Shown here piece after piece: positions 23,365 through 30,895 of a stretch of DNA of 36,257 bases (positions are counted from its first letter, which is position 1; the number at the start of each line of letters is the position of its first letter). The notes under the pieces are model-generated. The model saw only the letters and a list, made by a program, of their open reading frames with translations, did no database searches and had not been told where the DNA came from. The DNA is from Candidatus Ulvibacter alkanivorans (lineage in GTDB: Bacteria > Bacteroidota > Bacteroidia > Flavobacteriales > Flavobacteriaceae), in contig NZ_QOLC01000107.1 in NCBI RefSeq assembly GCF_003333325.1, positions 1 through 36,257 on the forward strand, given 5' to 3'. The translations under genes and the position numbers were made by a program.

Positions 23365-25152
23365 CTAATCGTTGAGTTCCTGAATTTGCTTTTCAAGAAC
23401 CGTGATGCGCTCTTTCAAACGTGCTTCACGCTTGTCTCTCTTCTCGGCATATTCTTTTTCAATGCCGGCAATCTTGGATTTGTAAAATCCCTGTATTGCG
23501 TTGTAGAATGAAATGTTCGTCAGATTATTGACGTGATTGCTTTCGCCAAAATGCACTTGCTTTGTGAGCATATACCTTATCAACTTGTGGAAGATTTCCT
23601 TTTTGAACTTCTTCTTAAAATTCTCGACCAATTCAACTTTGGTCATCTTTGAAGTGTCGCCCAAGAACTTTGAGAAATACTTCTGTTGGCTCATAAAGTC
23701 CACATTATTTTCAAATAGCGATATCGAGAATGCCACTATTTCATCTGTTGAAAGTGTTTTCTTCGTATCGATGTATTTGGTCTCACGAATCATCTGCACA
23801 ACATCTTCAAACTGCTTGTTGTTCTCAATTTGCTTCTTACGGATTTCCCTTTCGTTGATTTTTACGATTTGTTCTTCAGGCGTACAGTCTGCCATTTTCC
23901 TGTTGGCCAATGGTGCCGAATAACCTGTTGATTTTTCTTTCGATTTTTCAATAATCTTTACAAAAACCTCTTTATTTCTATAAGTTTCAGGATGGAACAA
24001 AATGCCATTGACGAATCCATTTTCTTTCGCTGAATTGTATTCTTCCAAGGCTTCATTGTGATTCTGCATTGCTTCATCCAATTCTGCCTTTAATTCATCT
24101 TCAGAATATTCGTAATGTTGATATTCTATCTTAATGCCCTCGATTGTTGGCTCAATCGGATTCTCTATAATTTCAACATCGTCCAGTAAATAGACTTTCA
24201 ATCCGTTTTTTTCCAATTGCGATATAATGAGCTGATTGTTTTCGTCATCTGCCCAGTATTGTCGTATTTCAGGAATTAGAAGGATATTCTCTTTCTTGGA
24301 TTTTTCAATCAGGTTCAAGAGCGATTTGCTTTTCTTCGTTTCAAAACAGGCTGCTTTCGTACAGACCATCTTTCCTTCGCCGAACAGATTGCCTTGATTT
24401 GCGGCATTGAAAGGACATTCAACACAAGACCCAGCTTTTGGGACCAATTTTTTATCGGCTACATCAAAAGATGCTTTTTCCAAATAGTATGTCTGGTCTT
24501 TAATCATCCTGTTTATCTGATGTGCATTAAAATCCTCGCCCATCGTTTCCAACATCATCTGTTGCTCTTCCGGTTCAAAAAGTGCCACGCCTACGCCCAA
24601 GGAAATGGTCATTTCGCCATTGCGTACAAAATGCTTGAAACCATCAATTAATCCGGCCAGTTTCAAACGCTGTCTGATGAAGTTATCCGTTCTACCCAAT
24701 CGCTTCGCAATTTCGGTAGGTGAATATTTCTCACTTAGGTAAGCAATCGCATCGGCTTCTTCGGTCGGTTCAACATCCTGTCTTTGCAGGTTCTCGATGA
24801 TTTGAACTTCCAGAACATCATTATTCTCATAAGTTCTTACGATACAGGGTACGGTCTTTTTTCCTGCAAGCTTGCTCGCACGATATCGGCGTTCGCCCAT
24901 CACGATGATATAATGGCCATTTAGTTGCCTTACCGTGATTGGCTGCAACACACCGTGCTTTTCGATACTCTCAGAAAGCTGCTGCAAGGCATCATCATTA
25001 AAAGTTTTTCTGGGCTGTTCAAGGTCAGGCTTGATTTTACCCAATGGTAAGTTCTGAATTTGAAGTGCTTTGGATTTATTTCCATTTACTTCTTTCTTGG
25101 CAGTAGATTTCGCTCTACTGCGCTTCTTTGTGGTACTCGCTTTTGTTGTCAT
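23365..25152 (-). CDS. ParB-like protein of a mobile element
   Basis: I take the ATG at 25152 (MTTKASTTKK..., 595 residues); a TTG three codons upstream also keeps the frame. After a basic tail, residues about 30-120 form the ParB N-terminal domain with GERRYRA. A helix-turn-helix follows (YSPTEIAKRLGRTDNFIRQR). Near residues 243-270 is a Cys pattern C-x2-C...C-x4-C that may bind metal. The long C-terminal half is charged and ends in a coiled coil. It is about twice the length of chromosomal ParB, resembling the ParB-like proteins of plasmids and ICEs. No ParA is nearby, so partition is not certain; a regulatory or antirestriction-region role is possible. Confidence 0.88.
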   Translation of the reverse strand: MTTKASTTKKRSRAKSTAKKEVNGNKSKALQIQNLPLGKIKPDLEQPRKTFNDDALQQLSESIEKHGVLQPITVRQLNGHYIIVMGERRYRASKLAGKKTVPCIVRTYENNDVLEVQIIENLQRQDVEPTEEADAIAYLSEKYSPTEIAKRLGRTDNFIRQRLKLAGLIDGFKHFVRNGEMTISLGVGVALFEPEEQQMMLETMGEDFNAHQINRMIKDQTYYLEKASFDVADKKLVPKAGSCVECPFNAANQGNLFGEGKMVCTKAACFETKKSKSLLNLIEKSKKENILLIPEIRQYWADDENNQLIISQLEKNGLKVYLLDDVEIIENPIEPTIEGIKIEYQHYEYSEDELKAELDEAMQNHNEALEEYNSAKENGFVNGILFHPETYRNKEVFVKIIEKSKEKSTGYSAPLANRKMADCTPEEQIVKINEREIRKKQIENNKQFEDVVQMIRETKYIDTKKTLSTDEIVAFSISLFENNVDFMSQQKYFSKFLGDTSKMTKVELVENFKKKFKKEIFHKLIRYMLTKQVHFGESNHVNNLTNISFYNAIQGFYKSKIAGIEKEYAEKRDKREARLKERITVLEKQIQELND

Positions 25153-25169
25153 AATACTCAAATTTTTGA

Positions 25170-25316
25170 TTAAACAATATTTGAGCAGAAACCAAACGGA
25201 AGATAAAATCTTGGCTCAAAAGGAAACGGAATAAATGAGTAGTGGAAGAAGCGTTGGCTTTATGCCGTAGTCTTTTGATGGAAGTATTTTACGAGTTTAC
25301 CTTGCGTGTATATTGT
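25170..25316 (-). repeat. Duplicated leader, copy B (upstream of ParB-like gene)
   Basis: This is the partner of 23119-23268. The order and spacing of conserved blocks are the same, while the central 18 bases differ. It begins about 18 bases upstream of the ATG. Conservation over non-coding DNA in two copies of the same orientation and same distance to a start codon argues for function rather than chance. Confidence 0.85.
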
Positions 25317-25453
25317 ATGATAATAAACCCCTCAAACGAAGAACAGAGGTTGAGATAACCTAAAATTTATTAATCCTCAATACAGAAAATAGGATTTGTT
25401 ATCAAATGAATGGATATAGTACTAAAGCCAATTCAGTTCTGAAAAAAGGTAAA

Positions 25454-25474
25454 ATGTTGTACCTATGTTGTACC
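25454..25474. repeat. Tandem ATGTTGTACC repeat near the island end
   Basis: ATGTTGTACC occurs twice with one base between. It lies about 70 bases from the tRNA 3' end on the island side, where arm-type sites for an integrase would be expected. That role is a guess from position. Confidence 0.5.
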
Positions 25475-25516
25475 CAAGGTCAAAAATCGTGAAGAAAATC
25501 CCTTTTTTTAAAATGA

Positions 25517-25544
25517 AAAAGCCGAAGATTTCTCTTCGGCTTTT
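25517..25544 (-). terminator. Terminator of tRNA-Leu
   Basis: Perfect 12-bp stem AAAAGCCGAAGA / TCTTCGGCTTTT with a TTTC loop (GAAA on the minus strand), followed by T-rich DNA. It starts 1 base past the tRNA 3' end. Confidence 0.88.
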
Positions 25545-25545
25545 G

Positions 25546-25627
25546 TGCGGATGACAGGAATCGAACCTGCACACCTCGCGGCATCAGATCCTAAGTCTGA
25601 CGTGTCTACCAGTTCCACCACATCCGC
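25546..25627 (-). tRNA. tRNA-Leu (anticodon UAG)
   Basis: The minus strand folds as an 82-nt class II tRNA. The acceptor arms GCGGATG and CATCCGC pair perfectly over 7 bp with discriminator A; CCA is not encoded. The D-arm contains TGGTAGAC. The anticodon stem TCAGA/TCTGA closes a CTTAGGA loop, giving anticodon TAG. A long variable arm is present, and the T-loop has GGTTCGATTCC. Its 3' end points at the island, the normal arrangement for an integration site. Confidence 0.95.
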
Positions 25628-25661
25628 ATTTTAAATATTTTAACACTTTTTCTTAGGTTAA

Positions 25662-25701
25662 ATCCTAAGTCTAGCGTGTCTACCAATTCCACCACGCCCG
25701 C
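25662..25701 (-). pseudogene. tRNA-Leu remnant (5' half)
   Basis: Forty bases on the minus strand match the 5' half of a tRNA-Leu (starting GCGGGCGTGGTGGAATTGG) through D-arm and anticodon loop (CTTAGGA), then stop. No 3' half follows. It differs from the intact gene in the acceptor stem, so it comes from another tRNA-Leu or an older copy. Confidence 0.8.
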
Positions 25702-25722
25702 ATGTTTGTAAACCTATGTTCC

Positions 25723-25806
25723 TTTTAAGGCACCAGAACAAATGTCTAGCGTGCCTGCCTTCCGAAGCATTAGCGTAGGGAGGTCTACCAATTCCACCAC
25801 GCCCGC
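25723..25806 (-). pseudogene. Second tRNA-Leu remnant with a 30-bp insertion
   Basis: The minus strand begins GCGGGCGTGGTGGAATTGG like the first remnant, is interrupted in the D-arm by a 30-bp element (25753-25782), then resumes with ACGCTAGAC and reads on to TGCC near the variable arm before similarity ends. The anticodon loop is not normal and the 3' part is missing, so it cannot work as a tRNA. Confidence 0.75.
25753..25782. repeat. 30-bp repeat element inserted in the tRNA remnant
   Basis: Removing these bases restores the D-arm of the tRNA remnant exactly (TCTAGCGT joined to GTCTACCA on the plus strand). The element, GCCTGCCTTCCGAAGCATTA and ten further bases, is an imperfect palindrome and resembles dispersed intergenic repeats I recall from Flavobacteriaceae. 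Confidence 0.65.
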
Positions 25807-25891
25807 TTGGTCCCATTTTTACAACGGGAGGCAAATATAATCAACAATTTTTATTTACAAGCAATCTTTCTTTTAAAAATATCACTTTTTG

Positions 25892-25899
25892 TACCTTCG
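25892..25899 (+). promoter_or_regulatory. Likely -7 box TACCTTCG of the M20 peptidase gene
   Basis: TACCTTCG follows TTTTTG and lies 21 bases before the ATG at 25921. It is a two-mismatch-tolerant form of TAnnTTTG (C for the third T) often seen in flavobacteria. No clear -33 box. Confidence 0.4.
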
Positions 25900-25920
25900 T
25901 GAAAATACATAACACAACCA

Positions 25921-27315
25921 ATGAAAAGTGCAAAACCCTATATAGAAGAACACAAACAACGCTTTATTAACGAACTAATCGATCTGTTAAAAATACCGAG
26001 CATCAGCGCCGATTCTGCCTATAAAAAGGACGTGATCGCCACTGCAGAAGCCGTTAGAGATCAACTAGCCAAAGCAGGATGTGATACTGTCGAAATTTGT
26101 GAAACCCCGGGCTATCCAATCGTCTACGGAGAAAGAACCATCGACCCAAAACTGCCTACCATCTTAGTGTACGGTCATTACGATGTGCAACCACCCGATC
26201 CCTTAGACCTTTGGCACAACCCGCCATTCGATCCGGTGATCAAAAAAACCGAACTCCATCCCGAGGGCGCCATATTCGCAAGAGGAAGCTGTGACGACAA
26301 AGGACAAATGTACATGCACGTTAAGGCATTAGAGTATATGACAGCCACCAATCAACTGCCGTGTAACGTAAAATTCATGATCGAAGGTGAAGAAGAGGTT
26401 GGAAGCGAAAGCCTGGGCTGGTTTGTAAGTCGCAATCGCGAAAAACTGGCCAACGATGTCATTCTTATTAGCGATACCGGTATGATCGCTAACGATGTGC
26501 CTTCTATCACTACGGGATTACGTGGACTTAGTTATGTCGAGGTGGAAGTTACCGGCCCCAATCGCGATCTGCATAGCGGACTCTACGGTGGAGCGGTCGC
26601 CAATCCAATCAATGTTCTAACAAAAATGATCGCCTCTTTACACGATGAAAATAAACACATTACTATTCCCGGATTTTATGATGATGTGGAGGAACTTTCC
26701 GAAGAAGAACGCTCGAAAATGGCCGAAGCACCCTTTAATAAAGAAGCGTATAAAAAAGCATTGGACATTGACGATGTTTATGGAGAAGCCGGTTATACCA
26801 CCAACGAACGAAATTCCATACGACCTACCTTAGACGTCAATGGTATATGGGGTGGGTACACAGGTGAAGGCGCCAAAACAGTGATCCCAAGCAAAGCCTA
26901 TGCGAAGATCAGTATGCGTCTGGTACCGGATCAAAATTGGGAAAAGATCACCCAACTGTTTAAAACGCATTTCGAAAATAGCGCTCCTAACGGCGTACGC
27001 GTAACCGTAAAACCACATCACGGCGGACAGGCGTATGTAACCCCTATCGATAGTGACGGATATCGGGCCGCCGAGAAAGCCTACAAAACTACATTTGGGA
27101 AAACACCCATTCCACAACGAAGTGGCGGAAGTATCCCGATCGTCTCCCTGTTCGAAAAAGAATTGAAAAGCAAAACGATCCTAATGGGCTTTGGTCTCGA
27201 CAGCGACGCCATTCACTCGCCCAACGAACACTTTGGCATATGGAACTACCTAAAAGGCATAGAAACCATCCCACAATTCTATCATGAATTTACGGCCATA
27301 AAAGAAGGAAAATAA
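25921..27315 (+). CDS. M20-family metallopeptidase (dipeptidase type)
   Basis: The 464-residue enzyme has the M20 dizinc set: H86-x-D88 in YGHYDVQPPDP, bridging D125 in RGSCDDKGQ, catalytic E157/E158 in IEGEEEVGS, and a late His in DAIHSPNEH. The inserted dimerisation domain lies in the middle (about 200-340, with DLHSGLYGG). There is no signal peptide, so it acts in the cytoplasm on dipeptides or similar short substrates, as in the CNDP/DapE-related dipeptidases. It is a single gene with its own promoter and is convergent with the DUF1206 gene. Length and motifs are normal for the family. Confidence 0.92.
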   Translation: MKSAKPYIEEHKQRFINELIDLLKIPSISADSAYKKDVIATAEAVRDQLAKAGCDTVEICETPGYPIVYGERTIDPKLPTILVYGHYDVQPPDPLDLWHNPPFDPVIKKTELHPEGAIFARGSCDDKGQMYMHVKALEYMTATNQLPCNVKFMIEGEEEVGSESLGWFVSRNREKLANDVILISDTGMIANDVPSITTGLRGLSYVEVEVTGPNRDLHSGLYGGAVANPINVLTKMIASLHDENKHITIPGFYDDVEELSEEERSKMAEAPFNKEAYKKALDIDDVYGEAGYTTNERNSIRPTLDVNGIWGGYTGEGAKTVIPSKAYAKISMRLVPDQNWEKITQLFKTHFENSAPNGVRVTVKPHHGGQAYVTPIDSDGYRAAEKAYKTTFGKTPIPQRSGGSIPIVSLFEKELKSKTILMGFGLDSDAIHSPNEHFGIWNYLKGIETIPQFYHEFTAIKEGK

Positions 27316-27326
27316 GTTGGGGGTTC

Positions 27327-27435
27327 CCCGCCTACGGCAGGTCACGCTTTACGCTGTATCTTTTATTGGTTGGAGCTAACAATTAAAGCTTCGCAATTAG
27401 TGCATCAATAAAAGGATGCCGCTGCAATCGCTAAC
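27327..27435. repeat. Palindromic intergenic element between convergent genes
   Basis: The space between the M20 gene and the DUF1206 gene is filled by nested imperfect inverted repeats: CCGCCTACGG, then TATCTTTTATTG against CAATAAAAGGAT about 40 bases on, and CTAACAATT against AATTAG inside. It could fold as one long structure and act as a bidirectional transcript end. Similar sequences are, to my recollection, common repeats between flavobacterial genes. Confidence 0.55.
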
Positions 27436-27447
27436 CCATAATAAAAA

Positions 27448-28221
27448 CTACATTTTTAGCGTGGCATGTTTGGCATGCAGGAACATAAAAACACCGTAGG
27501 CCAAAAGTCCTAAGGCGACGATGCCCATTATGGCAGCTCCAAAATTGTTTTGTAAAAAATCGAAAGCAGCTGTCTTACCATCCACATTATTCCTACTTCC
27601 TAAACATACTTTAAATAACAAGTATGCCAGTAAGGATGATATGATTCCGCGTGCAATAAAACCAACATAGCCTGCTCGGATCAACAGCTTTTTCTCGGTC
27701 GACTTCAAACCACTTTCTTGAACGTTTTCTCTAAATTTTCCGGAAATGGCTTTATAGAACTGGAACACACCCTTGCCTAGCAAGCCAAGTGCAACGACTC
27801 CAAGAAGATAGGGACCATACGATTTAGACATTAGTATTTGAACAATAGACTCACCACCCGAACCCAAGGAACCTTTCCAGATAACACGAATAGCAGCAAC
27901 ACCAAGTAGTGCGTAGAAAATAGCACTTATTATATAAGCACTTCGTTTTACAAATCCTTTGCCTTCAGACCAAGCTTCTTCATCACCATAAAACGATTGG
28001 TACAGTCGATAAAAAGTATATCCAAAAAGTCCAACCGCCATGGCTGCCAATAAGACCTTACCAAACGGTTGATCGGCTAAAAATTCTAAAACCGAGTTAT
28101 TACCCGACCTCGAACCACCTAAGTTAAAAGCGGCCAATGCCGTTAGTGCGCCAATTATGGCGTAGACGAAGCCCTTAGAAAACATTCCGAATCGGGCCCA
28201 TTTTTCTCGTTTTTTGCTCAT
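27448..28221 (-). CDS. DUF1206 membrane protein
   Basis: I choose ATG 28221 (MSKKREKWARFG, 257 residues) over a TTG three codons upstream. The protein has three internal repeats of a two-TM unit, each with an amphipathic start such as WARFGMFSKGFVYAIIG, SAYIISAIFYALLG and GYVGFIARGIISSLLAY, the hallmark of DUF1206. Six TM segments in all. Function is unknown. It stands alone and is convergent with the M20 gene. Confidence 0.85.
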   Translation of the reverse strand: MSKKREKWARFGMFSKGFVYAIIGALTALAAFNLGGSRSGNNSVLEFLADQPFGKVLLAAMAVGLFGYTFYRLYQSFYGDEEAWSEGKGFVKRSAYIISAIFYALLGVAAIRVIWKGSLGSGGESIVQILMSKSYGPYLLGVVALGLLGKGVFQFYKAISGKFRENVQESGLKSTEKKLLIRAGYVGFIARGIISSLLAYLLFKVCLGSRNNVDGKTAAFDFLQNNFGAAIMGIVALGLLAYGVFMFLHAKHATLKM

Positions 28222-28317
28222 AGCAAACAAAATACGAAATAGTAGTAAAGAATAAATACTACTTCACAAAACCTTATCATTTTTTCAAGGCTGTTTTAAT
28301 AAGAAAGAACCCTATCG

Positions 28318-28893
28318 TTACATTTTTTTAACGTAGTCGGTAACAAGTACGATTTGTTGACCATCAACTTTTCCTTCAATATACTTTTCATTGTCCTGAT
28401 CTAAAGAAATACGACGTACTGCGGTGCCTTGCTTGGCTACCATACTGCTTCCCTTAACCTTTAAGTCTTTAATAAGTACTACACTATCTCCGGCTTCCAA
28501 TATAGCCCCGTTTACATCGCGATGAACAATAGTATTGCTGGTGTCTTGAGCATCGCCTGCCGCCGCTGCCCACCGCAATAACTCCTCGTCCATATAGATC
28601 ATATCCAGCAAATCCTGTGGCCAACCCGCCGCTTTTATTCGGTGTAACATACGCCAAGCCATCACTTGAACGGCAGGAACTGTACTCCACATGCTGTCAT
28701 TCAAACATCGCCAATGGTTGATGTCTCTTTCTTCCGAATCAAATTGTGAAGAACACCTTTGACATACGAGCAAGGTTGCCTCTACTCCTTCAGTTGGGGA
28801 ATTTGGCACTTCGTACAATGCTAATGGTTCTTCACTTTTGCAAAGTTCACAACGATTCTCTGCTCGTTTGGTTACATCTCGTTCTATGGACAT
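28318..28893 (-). CDS. phnA: PhnA-like zinc-ribbon protein
   Basis: The 191-residue protein has an N-terminal zinc ribbon (CELCKSEEP ... LLVCQRC) and a C-terminal PhnA/YjdM domain with VHRDVNGAILEAGDSVVLIKDLKVKG. The middle part (about 60-110) is helical and longer than in E. coli PhnA (about 111 residues), as in many Bacteroidota members. Despite the name, a role in phosphonate breakdown is not established. It is cytoplasmic, and divergent from the BlaI/M56 genes. Confidence 0.85.
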   Translation of the reverse strand: MSIERDVTKRAENRCELCKSEEPLALYEVPNSPTEGVEATLLVCQRCSSQFDSEERDINHWRCLNDSMWSTVPAVQVMAWRMLHRIKAAGWPQDLLDMIYMDEELLRWAAAAGDAQDTSNTIVHRDVNGAILEAGDSVVLIKDLKVKGSSMVAKQGTAVRRISLDQDNEKYIEGKVDGQQIVLVTDYVKKM

Positions 28894-28906
28894 CGTTAAT
28901 TTTTTT

Positions 28907-28914
28907 CAAAGATA
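28907..28914 (-). promoter_or_regulatory. -7 box TATCTTTG of the PhnA-like gene
   Basis: A perfect TAnnTTTG match on the minus strand, 13 bases before the ATG at 28893. No clear TTTG at the -33 position. Confidence 0.5.
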
Positions 28915-28972
28915 GTCTATTATTATAAGGCCGGAATCAGTCTTATAGAGATCCACTTGTACATTTATTTCC

Positions 28973-28986
28973 TCTACACTTGTAGA
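28973..28986. promoter_or_regulatory. BlaI/MecI-type operator TCTACA-N2-TGTAGA
   Basis: The dyad contains TACACTTGTA, an exact match to the TACAnnTGTA core bound by BlaI/MecI proteins. It overlaps the -33 region of the promoter of the BlaI-family gene. A weaker copy, TCTATG-N2-TGTAGA (29001-29014), overlaps the -7 box. Two operators spaced by 28 bases suggest cooperative self-repression. Confidence 0.65.
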
Positions 28987-29002
28987 ATACAAATTTTTAT
29001 TC

Positions 29003-29010
29003 TATGTTTG
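29003..29010 (+). promoter_or_regulatory. -7 box TATGTTTG of the BlaI/M56 operon
   Basis: TATGTTTG fits TAnnTTTG and lies 25 bases before the ATG at 29036. CTTG at 28979-28982 gives a -33 box at 20-base spacing. Both boxes are inside the BlaI-type operators. Confidence 0.6.
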
Positions 29011-29035
29011 TAGAACAAAACTAAAATCACACGCT

Positions 29036-29401
29036 ATGTCGCTATCAAATTCCGAAGAACAACTCATGCAATTTTTATGGAAACAAAAGCGTGCTGTTAT
29101 GAAAGAGCTGATAGACGCTTATCCCGAACCAAAACCGGCAAGTACGACAGTGGCCACTTTATTAAAACGGATGCAGGACAAAGGATATGTGCATTATACA
29201 CAACAAGGTCGAGCTCGAGAATACTATCCCTTAGTAAATAAAAAAGATTATTTCGCGAAACACGTTAATGGTCTCATCAAAGATTTTTTTAACGACAGTG
29301 CCACCCAATTTGCGTCGTTCTTTACACAAGAAGCAAATCTTTCTAAAGCCGAATTGGAAGACCTTAAGAACATCATAGATCAACAAATTAAAAAGAAATA
29401 A
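29036..29401 (+). CDS. BlaI/MecI/CopY-family repressor
   Basis: The 121-residue protein has the family's winged helix: SNSEEQLMQFLWKQKRAVMK, recognition segment KPASTTVATLLKRMQDKGYV, and the wing HYTQQGRAREYYPLV, followed by a C-terminal dimerisation helix region. It is cytoplasmic. The M56 gene starts 2 bases after its stop, the normal repressor-sensor pair in Bacteroidota. It probably represses its own operon until the M56 protein cuts it. Confidence 0.92.
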   Translation: MSLSNSEEQLMQFLWKQKRAVMKELIDAYPEPKPASTTVATLLKRMQDKGYVHYTQQGRAREYYPLVNKKDYFAKHVNGLIKDFFNDSATQFASFFTQEANLSKAELEDLKNIIDQQIKKK

Positions 29402-29403
29402 GC

Positions 29404-30831
29404 ATGGAGATATATCTTTTAAAATCGACCGCTTGTTTATTGATCTTCTACCTTTTTTATAAGGCGTTTTTAGAAGCAACCAGCCTGCATTACACAAAAA
29501 GATTCTATTTGTTGGGAAGTCTAATAGCCGCATTACTTATACCCGCTATAACATTTACTTCCTACGTCACCGCACACACGGCCTCTACAAATGAACTGAC
29601 CGCATCTATGACTACGACACAGCCGTTGCCCGAAGCAACCGGCATAACTTCTTTATGGTTTGTAGTATGGACTATTTACGGATTGGGTGTAGCTTTTTTC
29701 GGAATTCGATTTATACGTAACCTTTCAAAGCTCTATACGCGAATTAGAAAAAACATAAAAGTTCCTTCCAACGGATTTCTTCTGGTGCTTATTCGGGAGT
29801 GCATCGCTCCACATACGTTTTTCAACTATATTTTCATGAATAAGCAAGAATATGAATTGCAAGAGATCCCTTCCGAAGTGATCCTACACGAACAAGCACA
29901 TGCGCGTCAAAGACACAGTATCGATATACTCTTTATGGAACTAATTCAAATAATCTTTTGGTTTAATCCGGTCGTATATCTGCTTAAGCATACTATGAAA
30001 CTTAATCACGAATTTTTAGCAGATAAGGACGTATTGAACCATGGCATCGATACGGTGACCTACCAACATACCCTATTAAAATTTTCGTCCAAACAGTCAG
30101 CGCCAATATTGGCGAATTCAATCAATTATTCATTCATCAAAAAACGATTTACAGTTATGAGAACACACACATCAAAGAGAGCCGGATGGCTCAAAATGCT
30201 GCTATTATTACCGGTATTGACAATACTCATGGTTGGCTTTAGCAACAAAGAAACAGTCGTGCGAGTTACAGAAGAACCAGTAGCAACCCAAAAAATGATC
30301 CAAAACGCTGCGCGTATAGATGAAAAGTCGAAAACCCATCAAGAAAAAGCGACCCCGCAACAAGTGGCTGAATACAATAAACTGGCCAAAAAATACAACG
30401 CAATTTCTACAGAGCGCATGCGAGTGAACGGTAAGGAATTTACAAGAATATCATATTTGTATGGTATAATGACCGTTGCACAACGGGAGAACGCAGAACC
30501 CTTTCCTGCATTTCCACCGCCACCACCCGCTCCCGATGCACCCAAAGTAAAAAAAGGCGAACGAAGCAATATTCCACCACCTCCACCTCCTCCACCTCCT
30601 GCGCCGGAGCCGAATGAGGTAATGAGCCCTCCTCCACCTCCGCCGCCACCGGTACCATTAGATCATATCATCGAAATGGCTAAAGATGGAGCCGTGTTTT
30701 ACTATAATAACAAACAGATCACCAGTGACGAAGCGATAGCTATAGTGAAGAAAGACCAGAATATAAATATCTCAACCAATTCTAACAATGGCACCCATAT
30801 CGTTAAAATTTCGTCTAACAACAAAAAATAA
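29404..30831 (+). CDS. M56-family (BlaR1/MecR1-like) sensor metallopeptidase with proline-rich tail
   Basis: The 475-residue protein has TM segments near residues 5-20, 36-52 and 80-100, then a cytoplasmic zinc protease domain with H162-E-Q-A-H166, and a distal E in NHEFLADKDVL. A further TM (about 260-278) leads to a periplasmic tail. That tail has two polyproline runs (residues about 362-425) and no penicillin-binding sensor domain, so the signal is not a beta-lactam or is unknown. It would release the BlaI-like repressor by cutting it when stimulated. A terminator follows. Confidence 0.88.
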   Translation: MEIYLLKSTACLLIFYLFYKAFLEATSLHYTKRFYLLGSLIAALLIPAITFTSYVTAHTASTNELTASMTTTQPLPEATGITSLWFVVWTIYGLGVAFFGIRFIRNLSKLYTRIRKNIKVPSNGFLLVLIRECIAPHTFFNYIFMNKQEYELQEIPSEVILHEQAHARQRHSIDILFMELIQIIFWFNPVVYLLKHTMKLNHEFLADKDVLNHGIDTVTYQHTLLKFSSKQSAPILANSINYSFIKKRFTVMRTHTSKRAGWLKMLLLLPVLTILMVGFSNKETVVRVTEEPVATQKMIQNAARIDEKSKTHQEKATPQQVAEYNKLAKKYNAISTERMRVNGKEFTRISYLYGIMTVAQRENAEPFPAFPPPPPAPDAPKVKKGERSNIPPPPPPPPPAPEPNEVMSPPPPPPPPVPLDHIIEMAKDGAVFYYNNKQITSDEAIAIVKKDQNINISTNSNNGTHIVKISSNNKK

Positions 30832-30840
30832 CTGATCATA

Positions 30841-30871
30841 AAAAGCCCCTAACAACTTGTTAGGGGCTTTT
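30841..30871. terminator. Bidirectional terminator after the M56 gene
   Basis: Perfect 14-bp stem AAAAGCCCCTAACA / TGTTAGGGGCTTTT with a 3-base loop, lying between the convergent M56 and secreted-protein genes, with T-runs in both directions. Confidence 0.92.
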
Positions 30872-30895
30872 ATTTGTTCCAATTGCACGTAAATG

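Larger units (their letters stand above)
25153..25545. other. Island end: leader, unassigned stretch and tRNA terminator
   Basis: This stretch of nearly 400 bases has no convincing gene. It holds leader copy B next to the ParB-like start, about 130 bases of AT-rich DNA in which I see nothing, a tandem 10-bp repeat (25454-25474), and the terminator of the tRNA (25517-25544). The island boundary should lie here, at or near the tRNA 3' end. Confidence 0.6.

Noticed and set aside
1..25545. CRISPR array, toxin-antitoxin pair or classical defence system in the island
   Set aside because: No regularly spaced repeats or cas-like proteins were seen. The lone PD-(D/E)XK-type protein has no methylase or partner in view, so a defence role cannot be supported.
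25652..25669. CTTAGG-N6-CCTAAG dyad beside the tRNA remnant as a regulatory site
   Set aside because: Half of it is the anticodon loop of the tRNA remnant; the dyad is most simply a by-product of the truncation.
30510..30655. Polyproline-coding tract in the M56 gene as a repeat or assembly artefact
   Set aside because: The frame stays open, codons vary (CCA, CCT, CCG, CCC), and proline-rich tails occur in M56 proteins of Bacteroidota, so it is a real protein feature.
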